A DNA stretch of 64,000 bases from Cyclina sinensis (Eukaryota; Mollusca; Bivalvia; Venerida; Veneridae). Under the pieces are notes generated by a model, which saw only the letters and a list, made by a program, of their open reading frames with translations, was not told the DNA's origin and searched no databases. The stretch is taken from assembly GCA_012932295.1 (NCBI GenBank), contig JAAONU010000017.1, positions 1,674,001 through 1,738,000 on the forward strand. Reading direction: 5' to 3'. Below are positions 24,301-36,801 of this stretch, one piece after another (position 1 is the stretch's first letter; each line of letters begins with the position of its first letter). A program made the position numbers and the translations under genes.

Positions 24301-25830
24301 CCCTCGACACAAAAATACTGTGCAGAGACTCACATAGCGTTACACGGACAAAGTAACAAGTATCAGTTGTAAATGGCCAATCCCTCGCAACAAAAAAAAT
24401 GTGCAGAGACTCACAAAGCGTTACTCGGACCAAGTACCAAGTATCAGTCGTAAATGGCCTATCCCTCGAAACAAAAATACTGTTCAGAGACTCACAAAGC
24501 GGTACTCGGAGAAAGTACCAAGTATCAGTCGTAAATCGCCAATCCCTCGAAACAAAAATACTGTGCAGAGACTAACAAAGCGTTACTCGTACCATGTACC
24601 AAGTTTCAGTTGTAAATCGCCAATCCCTCGAAACAAAAATACTGTGCAGATACTCTCAAAGCGGTACTCGGACAAAGTACCAAGTACCAGTTGTAAATCG
24701 CCAATCCCTCGAAACAAAAATACTGTGCAGAGACTCACAAAGCGGTACTCGGACCAAGTACCAATAATCAGTTGTAAATCGCCAATCCTTCGAAACAAAA
24801 ATACTGTGCAGAGACTCACTAAGCGTAACTCGGACCAAGTACCAAGTATCAGTTGTAAATGGCCAATCCCTCGAAACAAAAATACTGTGCAGAGACTCAC
24901 AAAGCGGTACTCGGACCAAGTACCTAGTATCAGTCGTAAATCGCCAATCCCTCGAAACAAAAAAACTGTGCAGAGACTCACAAAGTGGTACTCGGACCAA
25001 GTACCAGTTGTAAACCGCCAATCCCTCGAAACAAAAATACTGTTCAGAGAATCACAAAGCGGTACTCGGACAAAGTACCAAGTATCAGTTGTAAATGGCC
25101 AATTTGTCCAAACAAAAATACTGTTCGGAGACTCACAAAGCGGTACTCGGGCAAAGTACCAAGTTTCAGTCGTAAATGGCCAATCCCTCGAAACAAACCT
25201 ACTGTGCAGAAACTCACAAAGCGGTACTTGGACAAAGTACCAAGTATCAGTTATAAATGGCCAATCCCTCGAAACAAAAATACTGTGCAGAGACTCACAA
25301 AGCGTTACTCGGACAAAGTACCAAGTGTCAGTTGTAAATGGCCAATCCCTCGAAACAAAAATACTGTGCAGAGACTCACAAAGCTGTACTCGGACAAAGT
25401 ACCAAGTATCAGTCGTAGATCGCCAATCCCTTGAAACAAAACTACTGTTCAGAGACTCACAAAGCGTTACTCGGACAAAGTTCCAAGTAACAGTCGTAGA
25501 TCGCCAATCCCTTGAAACAAAAATACTGTGCAGAGACTCCTTAAGCGGTACTCGGACAAAGTACCAAGTATCAGTCGTAGATCGCCAATCTCTTGAAACA
25601 AAAATACTGTTCAGAGACTCACAAAGCGGTACTCGGACAAAGTACCAAGAATCAGTCGTAGATCGTCAATCCCTCCAAACAAAAATACTGTTCAGAAACT
25701 CACAAAGCGTTATTCGGACAAAGTTCCAAGTATCAGTCGTAAATCGCCAATCCCTCGAAACAAAAGTACTGTTCAGAGACTGACAAAGCGTTACTCGGAC
25801 CAATTACCAAGCATCAGTTGTAAATCTTTT
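21335..25830. repeat. 81-bp satellite array, about 55 units
   Basis: The unit contains CTCGAAACAAAAATACTGTG, CAGAGACTCACAAAGCGGTA and CTCGGACAAAGTACCAAGTA in order. The period is 81 bp with a few 79-bp and shorter units. Variant units recur in blocks: the GGCGTCACTCGG variant occurs near 22641, 23127 and 23370, spaced 486 and 243 bp (six and three units), showing higher-order duplication. As 81 is divisible by three and stops are rare, long frames open on both strands with a 27-residue period; no start, splice site or non-repeat domain supports a protein. Confidence 0.95.
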
Positions 25831-26074
25831 CGAAACAAAAACGCGCTCATAAGACGCGCTCGACCAAATTGGCACGGCTAGTACCAGAGAGTAAAACTCC
25901 TTTTTCAGTAGGTGCAGGGTAAATACGTGAAATCATGTAACGAATACTGCAAAACAGTAACTTATAATGATAACAAAGTGACAATAAAAGTGACAATCTA
26001 CATACACAGGGGTAAGCTGGTTTTGATTTCTTTATGAGTTCTTAAAAATTCTTTGCAACTTCAAAATCAACATG

Positions 26075-27115
26075 ATGCTACATTAGTGAAAAGAACTTTT
26101 GCCTATACATACATTATAGAAAAGAACTTTTGCTTATACATAACAGAAAAAAAACTGTTGCTGATACAATACAGAAAAGAATTATTGCCGATACTTCTTA
26201 AACCAAAAAAAAACAACTGTTGCTGAAACATTCCAGAAAAGAACTGTTGCTGATACATTACAGAAAAGATCTGTTGCCGATACATTACAGAAAGAATTGT
26301 TGCTGATACATAACATAAAAGAATTATTGCTGATACATCACAGAAAAAAAAAATTGCTGATGCATTCCAGAAAAGAATTGTTGCTGAAACATTCCAAAAA
26401 ACAACTGTTGCTGATACATTAGAGAAAAGATCTGTTGCCGATACATTACAGAAAAGAGTTGTTGCAGATAAATTACAGAAAAGATTTGTTGCCGATACAT
26501 TACAGAAAAGAATTATTGCTGATACATTACAGAAAACAATTGTTGCTGATACATTACAGAAAAAAAATCTGTTGCTGATACATTACAGAAAAGAATTGTT
26601 TCCGATACATTACAGAAAACAATTGTTGCTGAAACTTTACAGAAAAGATCTGTTGCCGATACATTACAGAAAACAATTGTTGTTGATACATCACAGAAAA
26701 GATCTGCTGCGGAAACATTACAGAAAAGAATTGATTCCGATACATTACAGAAAACCATTGTTGCTGAAACATTACAGAAAAGATTGTTGCTGATACATTA
26801 CAGAAAAGCATTGTTGCTGATGCATTACAGAAACAAAATATTGCTGTTACATTACAGAAAAGAATTGATGCTGATACATTACAGGCAAAAACTGTTGCTG
26901 ATACATTACAGAAAAGAACTGTTGCTGATACATTACAGAAAAGAACCTTTGCTGATACATTACAGAAAAGAACTGTTGCTGATACATTACAGAAAAGAAC
27001 TGTTGCTGATACATTACAGAAAACTGTTGTTGATGCATTTAAGAAAAGAAGTGTTGCTGATATATAACAGAAAAGAACCTTTGCTGATACATTACAGAAA
27101 AGTTATGTTACTGAT
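26075..27115. repeat. 27-bp minisatellite, about 38 units
   Basis: The unit is built on TGTTGCTGATACATTACAGA followed by AAAGAAC. Units near 26890-27010 are almost identical; flanking units are degenerate. Frames with a nine-residue period on both strands are artefacts. Confidence 0.93.
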
Positions 27116-28115
27116 AATTGAGGAAATTTGGATTTCCGAATTTGAAAATGTTTTCCGAAATTATCGGAAAAATAGACCTGTCGTAATACTGGAACTTAAC
27201 ATGTTTCAGGAACAGTAACTGTTGTTTTTTATATTGTAGTTTCAGCTTTTACACTTCATCAGAATGATGATTCACCTTTAATTAGAACAGATCGCTATAT
27301 TATGACTGCTTTAAGAAACGAAATCTATCATGATCATATTTGTTTGACTTATGTTATAATACAGGGTCAGATATTCTTGTTTGGTATATTTACGGTATAC
27401 ATACAAAGGTTACGGTTGATGTATCATATTCGCATATGATAAGAATGAATAAATTGTATATAAAAATAAAGTGTATAAAATTACCGTATTTGACATTTTT
27501 ACCGTAACTTTCAAATTTAATTTAATAAAATTCTAGGTAGACTACAAAGACTGATTTACTAAAGAAATTAGGTTCAGTTCGTTTTCCTTTATGCCCATAG
27601 GTTGTTTATATTTGTATGAGCTGGGGGACCTGTGTAAATATGATTTAAGTACGAAGTGTTTACAACTTACAATGTACTGAAACTCAACAACTTAATGATT
27701 ATCAACACAGTACGGTAAACACGTAATTCTATACCCTTTCAGTTGACTCACATCTTTACTGTTTCTGGTAGTTAATTTTATCTTTTTGGTAATTCTGCTT
27801 TGCTTAAGTCCTGCAGACGCTTTTAATATGTTCTCTAATCTTGTTCCAACTTTGGGCAGATAATGAATGTCATTAATGACTAGAGCACTGACGTAATTAT
27901 ATAGGTCATAGAGATTTTCGAAAAATGTCGTCTGCTTAAATTAAGTCCCCATTTAAATGACAAGGAAGTGATATGAGATAACACAAACGTCAATACATGC
28001 AGTCAGGTAAATTCACTGACCTGAGTCGGTTTTCAGGGAAAAAAATGCATGTGTCGTTTGTTTACAGATATTGACTAACTTAGTTCATAACATAACACAT
28101 TTTTGACAAAGAACA
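27116..28115. other. Upstream region of SHFL-1
   Basis: AT-rich sequence with no repeat or gene that I can name. It should contain the SHFL-1 promoter and 5' UTR. Confidence 0.4.
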
Positions 28116-31100
28116 ATGGCAGCTGGTGGAACAGAGGGGTTTACTTTAGACGAAGAAACATGGGACAGGCTCAAAAAGGTATTGTACACTTACATCTAAC
28201 TCGTTTAAATTTAAGTAAATTTTAAGGCTCCTGAGGTTAAGATTATAAGAAACTGGGTAAGAAAATATGTAAGCTCTGTCTGGAATGCATTTGTAATCAT
28301 CAGCATATTTCAATGAATTTATATAAGTTATTTATGGCAAAGACAAACAAAGGGATTGATTAAGGCTGTATAGTATATGCATAATTATGTATTTGTAAAT
28401 ATTGGCATTTCAGTGGTCAGTGTGTTCGAATCAGAAAAAAATAAAATAATTATCGTATGTCCTTACCCCCTGGCATGCCAAATTTTCGGCTTATTGAGAA
28501 GACCCGTGGTTAAGTGGTTACGAGCTAGACTGCCCATCCAGTGGTCACGGGTTCGATTCCTATTCCTCCACAAACAGTTCACGTGGTCTTTTGAACGACT
28601 GGTAAACTCCGTGATCAATGTTTGAGAACTTAACTAAGGAACAAAGGGGTATCACTGTAGCTGTTTTTTTTTCCAGTTTCTTTCCTTGTTTTTCAAGCTA
28701 TTTTTAGATATGTCATACAGATTAATGTTATTACAATAACAACAGCATACGTTTTTACAGTAGGCCTCTATGCCACGGTTCATTTCTGGGAACAAACAGT
28801 GGTAAATTTGCACACGCTAAAATATGTAACACATGTGCATGAAACGTATGTAATCACCACACTATTTTCGTTTTGTCGTCTGCAGCATAAAGTTACTGTA
28901 TGGTGTGCGTTTTGTGCATACATCGACTTTACATATTTTGCGAATAAGGCATTCTTTACATGTTTTGATTGAAAAAGCAGTTACGCATCCTTTGTGCATG
29001 GAATCATAAACTATTTTATTGACTTCCTAAATTAAAGTCTGTGTACATTTATAGTATATTTGAGTCATGCGACATTGTATGTTTTGCAATTTGATTTTTA
29101 TTTAACCTTATTCAAAGTGTCATTTTAACCTGGATGTTCGAAGCAACCTTTGATAACCAGTCTAGCGCGTTACCACTTCACCACTACTTTTGATAAATAA
29201 GATTCCTGTTATGTTCTTTGCTTCTAAGCGGCCTGCGTTTTATTGATGTCCCTGTTATCGCGTTAAGCGAGCCGGCGTTTGGTTGGAAAATGTCGGCTGC
29301 TTTTGTTCCATTTTATCGAGGATATAGATTTAAAAGCAGGTCAATATTTTGTATTCAAATAGCATTTGTAATCGAGCATTTATGGTTACATGTTCTCAGC
29401 CTGATAATGTATCGAGGGAAAGATATACAACTTCAAAAGAAAATTTGCTAAGTTTGACCGTTGTTAATTGGGGCAGATTTGTAAAACAATACCACAAAAC
29501 TATTTAAGAAAAACATTGAATATTGTTGATACTTTTCACCCACTTAGAATGACAGAAAATTATCTTGACCACTTATAAAAGATGTTGTTTAACTAAATGT
29601 TGTTTACGAAATATGAATTTTCAATGTGGTCAACTGATTGTAAGCCTTTTTTTAATTCACAGAGCCATCTGTTTATTATAATTATTATTATTATTGGCAA
29701 ATCAACTTTAAATTAGTTCTATTTAAAAACTACAATAGAGTTATAGAAAATTTGAACATTGGATTACAAAGAACACAAATTGTAAATATTGTATGTAGTA
29801 AATGTGGTAAATGTAATCACGTGATATAAGAATCGTCGATAACCATGTTACTGTGCGTATGTGTGTGTATTTAAGGTAGGGTGGGTGGCCGTGGGGATGA
29901 GAACTGATGTTCATGGAATAAAAATGCATACTTAAAATATATTGTGTTCTTTAAATGACACTTCAGTTCTCATACGTCATTAGTTGCGTTCGGAACTTCA
30001 GAGCATAGATAGAGTTAGAATTTTAGTTCTTATTTTTCAAACTTAGTATGAGATTACAATGAAAATACAACTCGAAAGTCACTGTCTCAGGAAAAAATTT
30101 TGCCTACCAGACCGAGCCAGTTAATAACGTTCGATAAATCACGGTTAGTTTTATATGCATGTTACACGGGTCATGCACCTTTATTGGCATGTTAGCTGAT
30201 TATTTATACATGTAGTTTCTTACCGTGATTTAACGCACTTGTACAATTTTCTTGTTGTTGTTGTTTTTGTTGGCTCCAAAGTGCAAAAAGAGTGCTAGGA
30301 TAAGTGACACGTTCTTTTCTATGCAAAGTAGTTGTGGTACCTAGCTTATCTCAGAGATCATTAGTCTTACTAGAGGCCCAGTAAAACCCTGGTACATTCT
30401 TAACATAGCTGTTTATTACGAGGAAAGGGGATTTTTGATTTAATAGTTGTTGTTTCCTTTTGAGTTTTTTTTTCTTTCTTCAGTGTGAAATTATCTATCT
30501 ATTTGAGCTTATTTATCGTCAGTACCGGTTGCCCATATGACCGACGTCCCCTGAAGAGATTTGTTATTTTTTACGTTGTTGGGGTAGTGCAAGATACAGA
30601 AAGCGTCCCATTCCAGAGACACCCCTGGTTCTTTTGCGTGCTCAGTGTATAGCACTGATACATGGGCCCTCGGTTTAACGTCTCATCCGAAAGACTTTTA
30701 GTAATGTTAGTGGAAGAGCGGGGGATTGAACTTGGGACCCCTGGTTTACCAGTCCAGCGCGTTACCACTGGACCACATCTGCTCCTAATTTGAAATTAAG
30801 CAGAATCTCTTCTTTTTATATATAGGTGCGTCGGCTTCGTGAGTTGTTTCATGGACGGTTCCCGGACCATCAGTGCGGGACCCTGTTGAGACATTTTGAC
30901 TGGGATCTAATTGCTACAGTTTCTTTCGCACTTGATGGTAACTATTTCGATTATTCACGGTTAAATTATGAAGTGCGATGTTATATGGCATAACTTGCTG
31001 GAAAAATCAATACTTCGTTATAAATCATTAAAATGTTAGTGATTTGGAAAGAAGATTCTCAAACTTCGCATATTCTAATCAATTCTATATTAATAATAAT

Positions 31101-34100
31101 ATGAAGAGGACAGTTCACCTCAAGAGAACCTATGGCCTGGTTTGGCCTTTGGCCAGGCATCTTTTGCAACACGTGTCAAAGTCTAACGCGCTACTTGTGG
31201 GTTACAATATTATCAAAGTTACTGACTTGTTTATCTGATAAGCGGTTGGCTTCATCATAGATAGTGTTATGTGATACAGCATATGATATGGGTTGAAATA
31301 AACTTCTTGGCCATTTTTCCATTTCGATGTATGCTTTTCAGGTCATCTATTGATAAAGTGAATAAATGATATAACCTCATATGAGGTACTGAAATTTATC
31401 ATCTTAAACTCATTTTTACATCGATTGACTCTGTAAATTTGAATTACGCAATACATGTACTATGTTATGTTACCATGACAACTGGACAATAATATTTTGT
31501 ATCTTATTTCATGTATCTTAAATTTAAAAAAAAACACCTTTACCTTAATATTGCTTTAGAAAACTGATTTTAATTTCAAAATCTTATAAAACAACAACAA
31601 CAACAAACCCCTTTTATTTCAGCGGAACCAAGAAGTTTAAACGAGGTTCTAGGAGAAGACGAGGTTTGTTATTATACGTTGACAATGCTGTTGTTTCTGT
31701 GAGTTGATCTGTTTATGCTTTTATATATAGAGTTGTTGAACTTTGAGCAGGTATGATTTGAGTGGTTGCATATGTCAGCTGTTAATATAGGTATGTTTAT
31801 TTAAAAATAATAATAATGATAATAATGAAAATTATCATCGGTACAAAGCTGGTGTCGGGACGCGAAATCTGACGCGCACGTGCTCCACTGCTATGAACTA
31901 CGCAATGGTTTCTTTATATAAATGATGTGGTGTCCGGAAGTGGACACGCATACGGACCACGCATCATGAAACTGAAAAATACGGGACTTGACTGGTGCCA
32001 GTTATCATATTAACAATCATGTACCTACCAACCTGGGGTCGGGCGGGGTAGGGCAGGGTGGGTTTGGTGGGGTAGGATAGATAGATACATTTAAAAGCAT
32101 ATAACATGGAGCCAACCATTGCTGGTTTAATATGGAGTTAAACATTACGTGTCTAATTAACTTTTTTAATTGTCAACAAAAATTAAGAAGCTAATCTATT
32201 ACTGTGTTGCTGTGACGGAATTTCAGTGGAAAGTTGTGACTGCCCGGCGTGATAACGTAATACGGGACCTGGCCAGGCGCAATGTAGTAGGAGCAGAAAT
32301 CCGGCAGTATGGATGTAAAGATTGTGATAACATGTGGTGGCGTAAAGTACCAACTAGAAAACCGGTATGTTTAACAACAATTACCACCCTCTGGCAACGC
32401 TTTGGGTACTATAACTATCCCATGCAATCTGACATTTTATATTAGAATAAATCTATCTATATTATCACTCTATGATTTTAACTTTAATTTTGTTAAGCTA
32501 CTGTAGTTTTATTGTTCTTCAAAGTAAAGAAACTTACTGCTATAAAGTGTGACTGTTGAGAATTCTTATTTCAAGTTTATTTTGAGCCAGGTCTTAGCGA
32601 GGTTCCTAGCTCCCTGTGTCAATTCCTTGTACAAGTAGAACAACTGTTTAACGTCATCTATCGTCTGGTCGTAATATTAAATCAATGTAGGAGCCACTTG
32701 ATTTCCGGTTTTCGGCTTTTCAGACGTTGATTCTTCTTACAAGTTGCTCTCCATAACAGCTGGATATAGAATGATTCGGTCTGCGTACTAATCGAACTTA
32801 AGTCTGTTTCGGTAAACTGGCTATGTAGACTACAGAGCCAAAGAATCGATCCCGGAAGTTGAATTTACGCAGTATACCCGTACGTGTGCACGTGACTGAA
32901 ACATACTTAAACACTTTAGTATTGATTCGAGAAGGGGCGGTTCTGTGGTCCGGTGGTAATGCGCTGGACTACTAGTCTAGGTGGTGTGGGTTAAATCCCC
33001 GGCTACTTTACTAACAAAAGTTGTCTTCCGGATACGACATTACACCAGTCCCATGTATCGGTGCTATACACTGAACATGTTAAAAGATCCAGGGGTGTCC
33101 TTTTTTCAGTTTAAACTTATTTATTTTAAATTGATTGGGAAGCAATCCTTGCAACTTATATTAATCCGTCTCGATGACTGCGTCTGCATTAACTTTCTGT
33201 ATGTCTCACTTCCGGCGAGAGTACTGGTTTCAACCAAGATTGCTTTCATTTGTTTACAGGTTTCAAGATGCAAGAAGTGTGGAAGGAAGAAGGACCCGAT
33301 TCCTGTAGATGAGGAATATGGCTGGGCGAAATTTCAATGCGAGTGCCAAAATGAATTCCAGTAACATTTTTATGTTGTTTTATAATATTAATTGTTTCTT
33401 TTTATCTTTGAAGTATATTTTATGGACAAAGAACCGAAATTTACGCAAAACCAAAAATAAAAATTAATTTTGTAAAAGCTTTTAGATTAATTTAAGCGGG
33501 AATGAGGCGGATTTATACATGTCTGGGTCTTTTGAAAATCACGTTCATCTGTTCACGTAACTCTTTTTTTCGTACGTCCTGTTATGTTATTGATGTACAC
33601 TATAAATATTCATAAAAACAACAACAGCAAAACTGTTTTGCTTTTTGCATCTTACACTAAACTTAAGAAAACCTAAAATAGCGTAACTTTCTTTTGAATT
33701 TAGCCACAGTAATTGGCAGGCTGTTCCAATGCTGGATAAACTTCTAATTGCAGAGAATTACCAGAATTAGCGGATAGGTTCTTTAGATGTTTAGAATTTC
33801 GCTTTGTTGACCCTTTGTTGACGCTTTGTTGACCTTTTTACATTCACAGCGCCCATGGAATGATGGACTTGAGAATATTGAACGCAGGTTTGTCCGGTAA
33901 GAGCAAGAGTCTTTGCTGGAAATGCAGACGCCACTTATGTGAACCAATCTGTATACTTAAACCACTGAAGCGTGACCGTTCAGTGCGGCGATACCGGGCT
34001 GTGCACGAGTGCACGGCAGAGAACTGTTACCACCGTTGTCCGCAGCGCCAGCGTGAGTAATTCTAAAGTGCATCTTGTTTTAATATAGAATGTTGTTCGA

Positions 34101-34723
34101 TCTTACTAAGCATTCCATTGTGACTTATAGCTGTAAGGTTACTACCTGCCTACCTGTGTACATAAAAGTACTTTTTAAGCATTCCCAAGATTCCCGTTAA
34201 TAACCGATAATGACTTTGTTAGCGTTTCAGTTGATGGCTTGTCAAAATATTCTGTTGTGATAGAAATATTTGTGAATAAAACAGATGCACAGGAATACAA
34301 GATACACAAACTAGGCACAAACTGGTTTGTCAAAGAAACACGAAGTAATGAAAAAAAACTCGATACAACAGAATAATGACTTTTTTTAAGTCACTCGAAG
34401 TAATTCCATAACAAGCTTCTTTTAGCTTATTTTGGCGGGATGTTACGTTTTTTTAAGGGAAGCCGAAGGCAATAAATTGTTGTTGTTTTTTTACAGCCAA
34501 TGAACCAATTGTCCCAATATGCGTTCATCCGATGTCACTACAACGTCATGTACCAGGCGACGGAAGTGAAAATCACGTGAGCACCGGTTCTACAGTGAAG
34601 ACGTTTCTTACACAGGACGAGCTAGCCTCACCCTTCAGCACATACGAACCCAGCGTCGCTGATATAGATGAAGTACTGAGTGACGACGACAACGACAATG
34701 GTGGAGGGCGTGATAATATGTGA
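28116..34723 (+). CDS. SHFL: Shiftless-like protein, paralogue 1, complete, 294 aa
   Basis: Seven exons: 28116-28178, 30826-30937, 31623-31663, 32227-32364, 33260-33360, 33850-34052 and 34497-34723, with phases 0, 1, 0, 0, 2, 1. The product begins MAAGGTEGFTLDEE. In order it shows an N-terminal RRLRELFHGRF helix (SHFL-like), the first zinc knuckle CKDCDNMWWRKVPTRKP, a second CxxC (SRCKKCGRKKDPIP), FQCECQNEF, then LCWKCRRHLCEP, HECTAENC and a C-terminal STGSTVKTFL motif with an acidic tail. This order and length match vertebrate SHFL/C19orf66 (about 290 aa). Family knowledge: mammalian SHFL is an interferon-induced RNA- and ribosome-associated protein that inhibits programmed -1 frameshifting and restricts several viruses. 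Antiviral function in this animal is inference. Candidate polyadenylation signal at 35271-35276. Confidence 0.93.
28490..28575 (+). repeat. tRNA-like SINE head in SHFL-1 intron 1
   Basis: It contains an A box (TGGTTAAGTGG) and an exact B box (GGTTCGATTCC) at tRNA-like spacing. The anticodon arm is weak, so a tRNA-derived repeat is more likely than a functional tRNA gene. Confidence 0.5.
30486..30786 (-). mobile_element. tRNA-headed SINE, single-unit copy, in SHFL-1 intron 1
   Basis: The minus strand begins GGAGCAGATGTGGTCCAGTG near 30785, contains a B-box-like GTTCAATCCCC, then the body phrase CATTCCAGAGACACCCCTGG (read on +), and ends in a TAGA-rich tail at 30490. It is the ancestral layout of the 12466-13390 copy. 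It lies 40 bp upstream of exon 2. Confidence 0.8.
32936..33190 (+). mobile_element. tRNA-headed SINE joined to another repeat, SHFL-1 intron 4
   Basis: The head is GGGGCGGTTCTGTGGTCCGG, the B-box-like segment is TGGGTTAAATCCCC, and the body ATACACTGAACATGTTAAAA ends near 33107. The next segment (33130-33190) matches the dispersed repeat at 5120-5170. Confidence 0.65.
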
Positions 34724-35670
34724 ATCCATCAAGTTTGCTGTGATAATTTCTTTGTCACGACTCAGTGCAAAATTGTTGTAACACTATAGACAAAGTTGCA
34801 ACAGTTTCGCACTAACCCTCAAAATATTGCTTGCTTTTGTTTCAAAGTTTTTGTTTTTTGTTTTTTGTTTTGCTTTGTCACTTTAAGGGACTCACTGTGT
34901 GAAACTGTTGTAACAAAAAAAGATTGAGTTACAACAGGTTCACACTGAAACCTAGAAAATATTGTTTGTTTAAATATGTTCAAAATATCCAGTCATGTTA
35001 ATTTTATTATATAAATTTCATTTTAATGACGAATTATATTTACAGTTACTCATTTGTGATTTTCTGTTATTGTCACATTGGCTGTTTTTCCTTGATATTA
35101 AAAAATATAAATTTAAAAAAATGTTATCTAAGAAATAAATGGTATTTAAACTGTGTATTTTTAAGATATATTCTCTGATTTGTGTGTTGTTTTATATCTT
35201 AAAACTTTCGGTTCATCAAAATTCTTGTAAACATTATGCTTCCATTTTGCACTTATAACACATCTGCACAAATAAAGCTTTTATTATTCAAATGGCTGGC
35301 ACCTCTTATGTATAATATAACCTCTTCTTATTTAAATTTCTAATGAAGTGTTTTATAAAATCCTTAACTTATTTTCTGATATTTTTTTTCAAAAATTGTT
35401 TTATTCTAAAGAAAATTATAATGATATTTGCAAAAATGCAAAGATAGCATTGCTTTTTTTTTTATCTTTCAACAATGTTGTTTCATGATGGCATCAATAA
35501 AAAAAGATGTTTATTAAAATTAAAAAGACTTTTTATTCTTTTTTGTCTTTTATAATAAAACTTTACATTGTATTATTAATAAATTTTTAATTGTGGAATT
35601 TGACAGTACTATTAATGCTCAACTTGAATCGAAAAGTAGAGAGACAATAACTGAGCAAATGCAAGATTCA
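34724..35670. other. SHFL-1 3' UTR and flank
   Basis: AT-rich sequence with AATAAA at 35271-35276 and no other gene. Confidence 0.5.
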
Positions 35671-35795
35671 GGACCAATGCCGCAAAAACAGACAAATACG
35701 GACCAATGCCGCAAAAACAGACATATACGGACCAATGCCGCAAAAACAGTCAAATACAGACAAATGCCGCAAAAACAGTCAAATACAGAAATTGG
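35671..35795. repeat. 29-30-bp tandem repeat, four units
   Basis: Units share CCAATGCCGCAAAAACAG followed by an ACAAATACGG-like end. A related single phrase, CAGCAAAAACAGGCAAATC, lies at about 37310, beyond the inserted element, so the element probably split a larger repeat. Confidence 0.75.
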
Positions 35796-36385
35796 CTGAT
35801 CTGACTGGGTCAATACAGAGTCAATACAGAAATGAAGTGATTTTATAAGTTGCGTTACAGGGAAAACACTTAAAAGGAGTGATTTGATTTGTTAACGCAA
35901 CAGGGCGATGGAGTGATTTGATGGGTTAGTGTAACAGTGCAACTACTGTAAACAAAAGGAATGTTAACATGGCTGTCCCCCACCGAATGTGTTTGCTTAG
36001 TTATCATTCTTGTGCACAGCACTCCTCCCCAATGAGATCTATCAACCTACGAAATTTCAGCAATTTTTGAGTTATTGTCCAAACAAAAATTAAGCATTGA
36101 AAATAACAAAGGGCAATAACACAAAAATTATGAAAGGAAGAGTTATCATTAGAGTTATCATTCTTGCGTTCTGCACTCCTCCTAAATGACATAAAATTTA
36201 TCCACCTATCAAGTTACAAGTTGATATCTCAAACACGTTTCCAGTTATGCTCCGGACAAAAATTAAGCATGAAAAATAACAAAGAACAATAACACAAAAA
36301 TTATGAAAGGTAGAGTTATTATTCTTAAGCAGTTAACACATCCACAATGAGATCGATCCACCTATGAAGTTTCAAGTTGACATCG

Positions 36386-36801
36386 TTTAACAGGTGGTGA
36401 AAAATCGTGGTTCGACCGGGACTCGAACTCAGGGCCTTCCGCTTACAGGGCGGACACTCTACCAACTGAGCTACCAAGCCACACGGTTCTGCCTTATCGA
36501 TTTATCACCATATAACTTTACCCGGCTACATATACCCCCTCCAAATTTAGAATTCGTCCCGAATTCTCAGAGTCACAGAGAATATTGTAAACACATTCCC
36601 GAGGTGTCGAAGCAGTAGCCAAATTATAACGTAGGTTATTCACGTTGGGCGCCAAATGTAACAGGTGGTGAAAAATCGTGGCTCGACCGGGACTCGAACT
36701 CAGGGCCTTCCGCTTACAGGGCGGACACTCTACCAACTGAGCTACCAAGCCACACGGTTCTGCCTTATCGATTTATCATCATATAACTTTACCCGGCTAC
36801 A
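36386..36801 (-). mobile_element. Complete TRIM retrotransposon with tRNA-like LTRs
   Basis: Read on the minus strand. Two direct 145-bp LTRs (36657-36801 as 5' LTR, 36386-36530 as 3' LTR) differ at about three positions. They start TGTAGCCGGG and end CACCTGTTACA (one LTR has TTAAA at this end). The 126-bp interior starts two bases after the 5' LTR with the primer-binding-site-like TGGCGCCCAACGTG, complementary to a tRNA 3' end GGCGCCA. It ends with the polypurine tract GGAGGGGG just before the 3' LTR. The flanks carry ATCG at 36382-36385 and 36802-36805, a 4-bp target duplication. No gag or pol is encoded, so mobility depends on another element's enzymes. Each LTR contains a tRNA-like cloverleaf. 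Confidence 0.9.
36690..36744 (-). promoter_or_regulatory. Pol III A and B boxes inside the TRIM LTR
   Basis: On the minus strand, box A TAGCTCAGTTGG is at 36744-36733 and box B GTTCGAGTCC is at 36699-36690, with tRNA-like spacing. The same boxes occur in the other LTR. The tRNA-like fold has a fully paired seven-base acceptor stem in this LTR (GGCTTGG with TCGAGCC) and a five-base anticodon stem enclosing a loop with TGT at the anticodon position; position 33 is C rather than T, unlike a working tRNA. Confidence 0.75.

Noticed and set aside
21288..25783. Long open frames (up to 460 codons) on both strands
   Set aside because: They are translations of an 81-bp satellite whose period is divisible by three; several frames are open at once and none has non-repeat sequence, a start context or splice support.
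26513..27218. Repetitive frames with a nine-residue period
   Set aside because: They arise from the 27-bp minisatellite.
36409..36480. tRNA genes at 36409-36480, 36680-36751 and 54303-54377
   Set aside because: They are tRNA-like modules inside TRIM LTRs, with a non-standard C at position 33 and, in some copies, weak arms; functional tRNA genes are unlikely.
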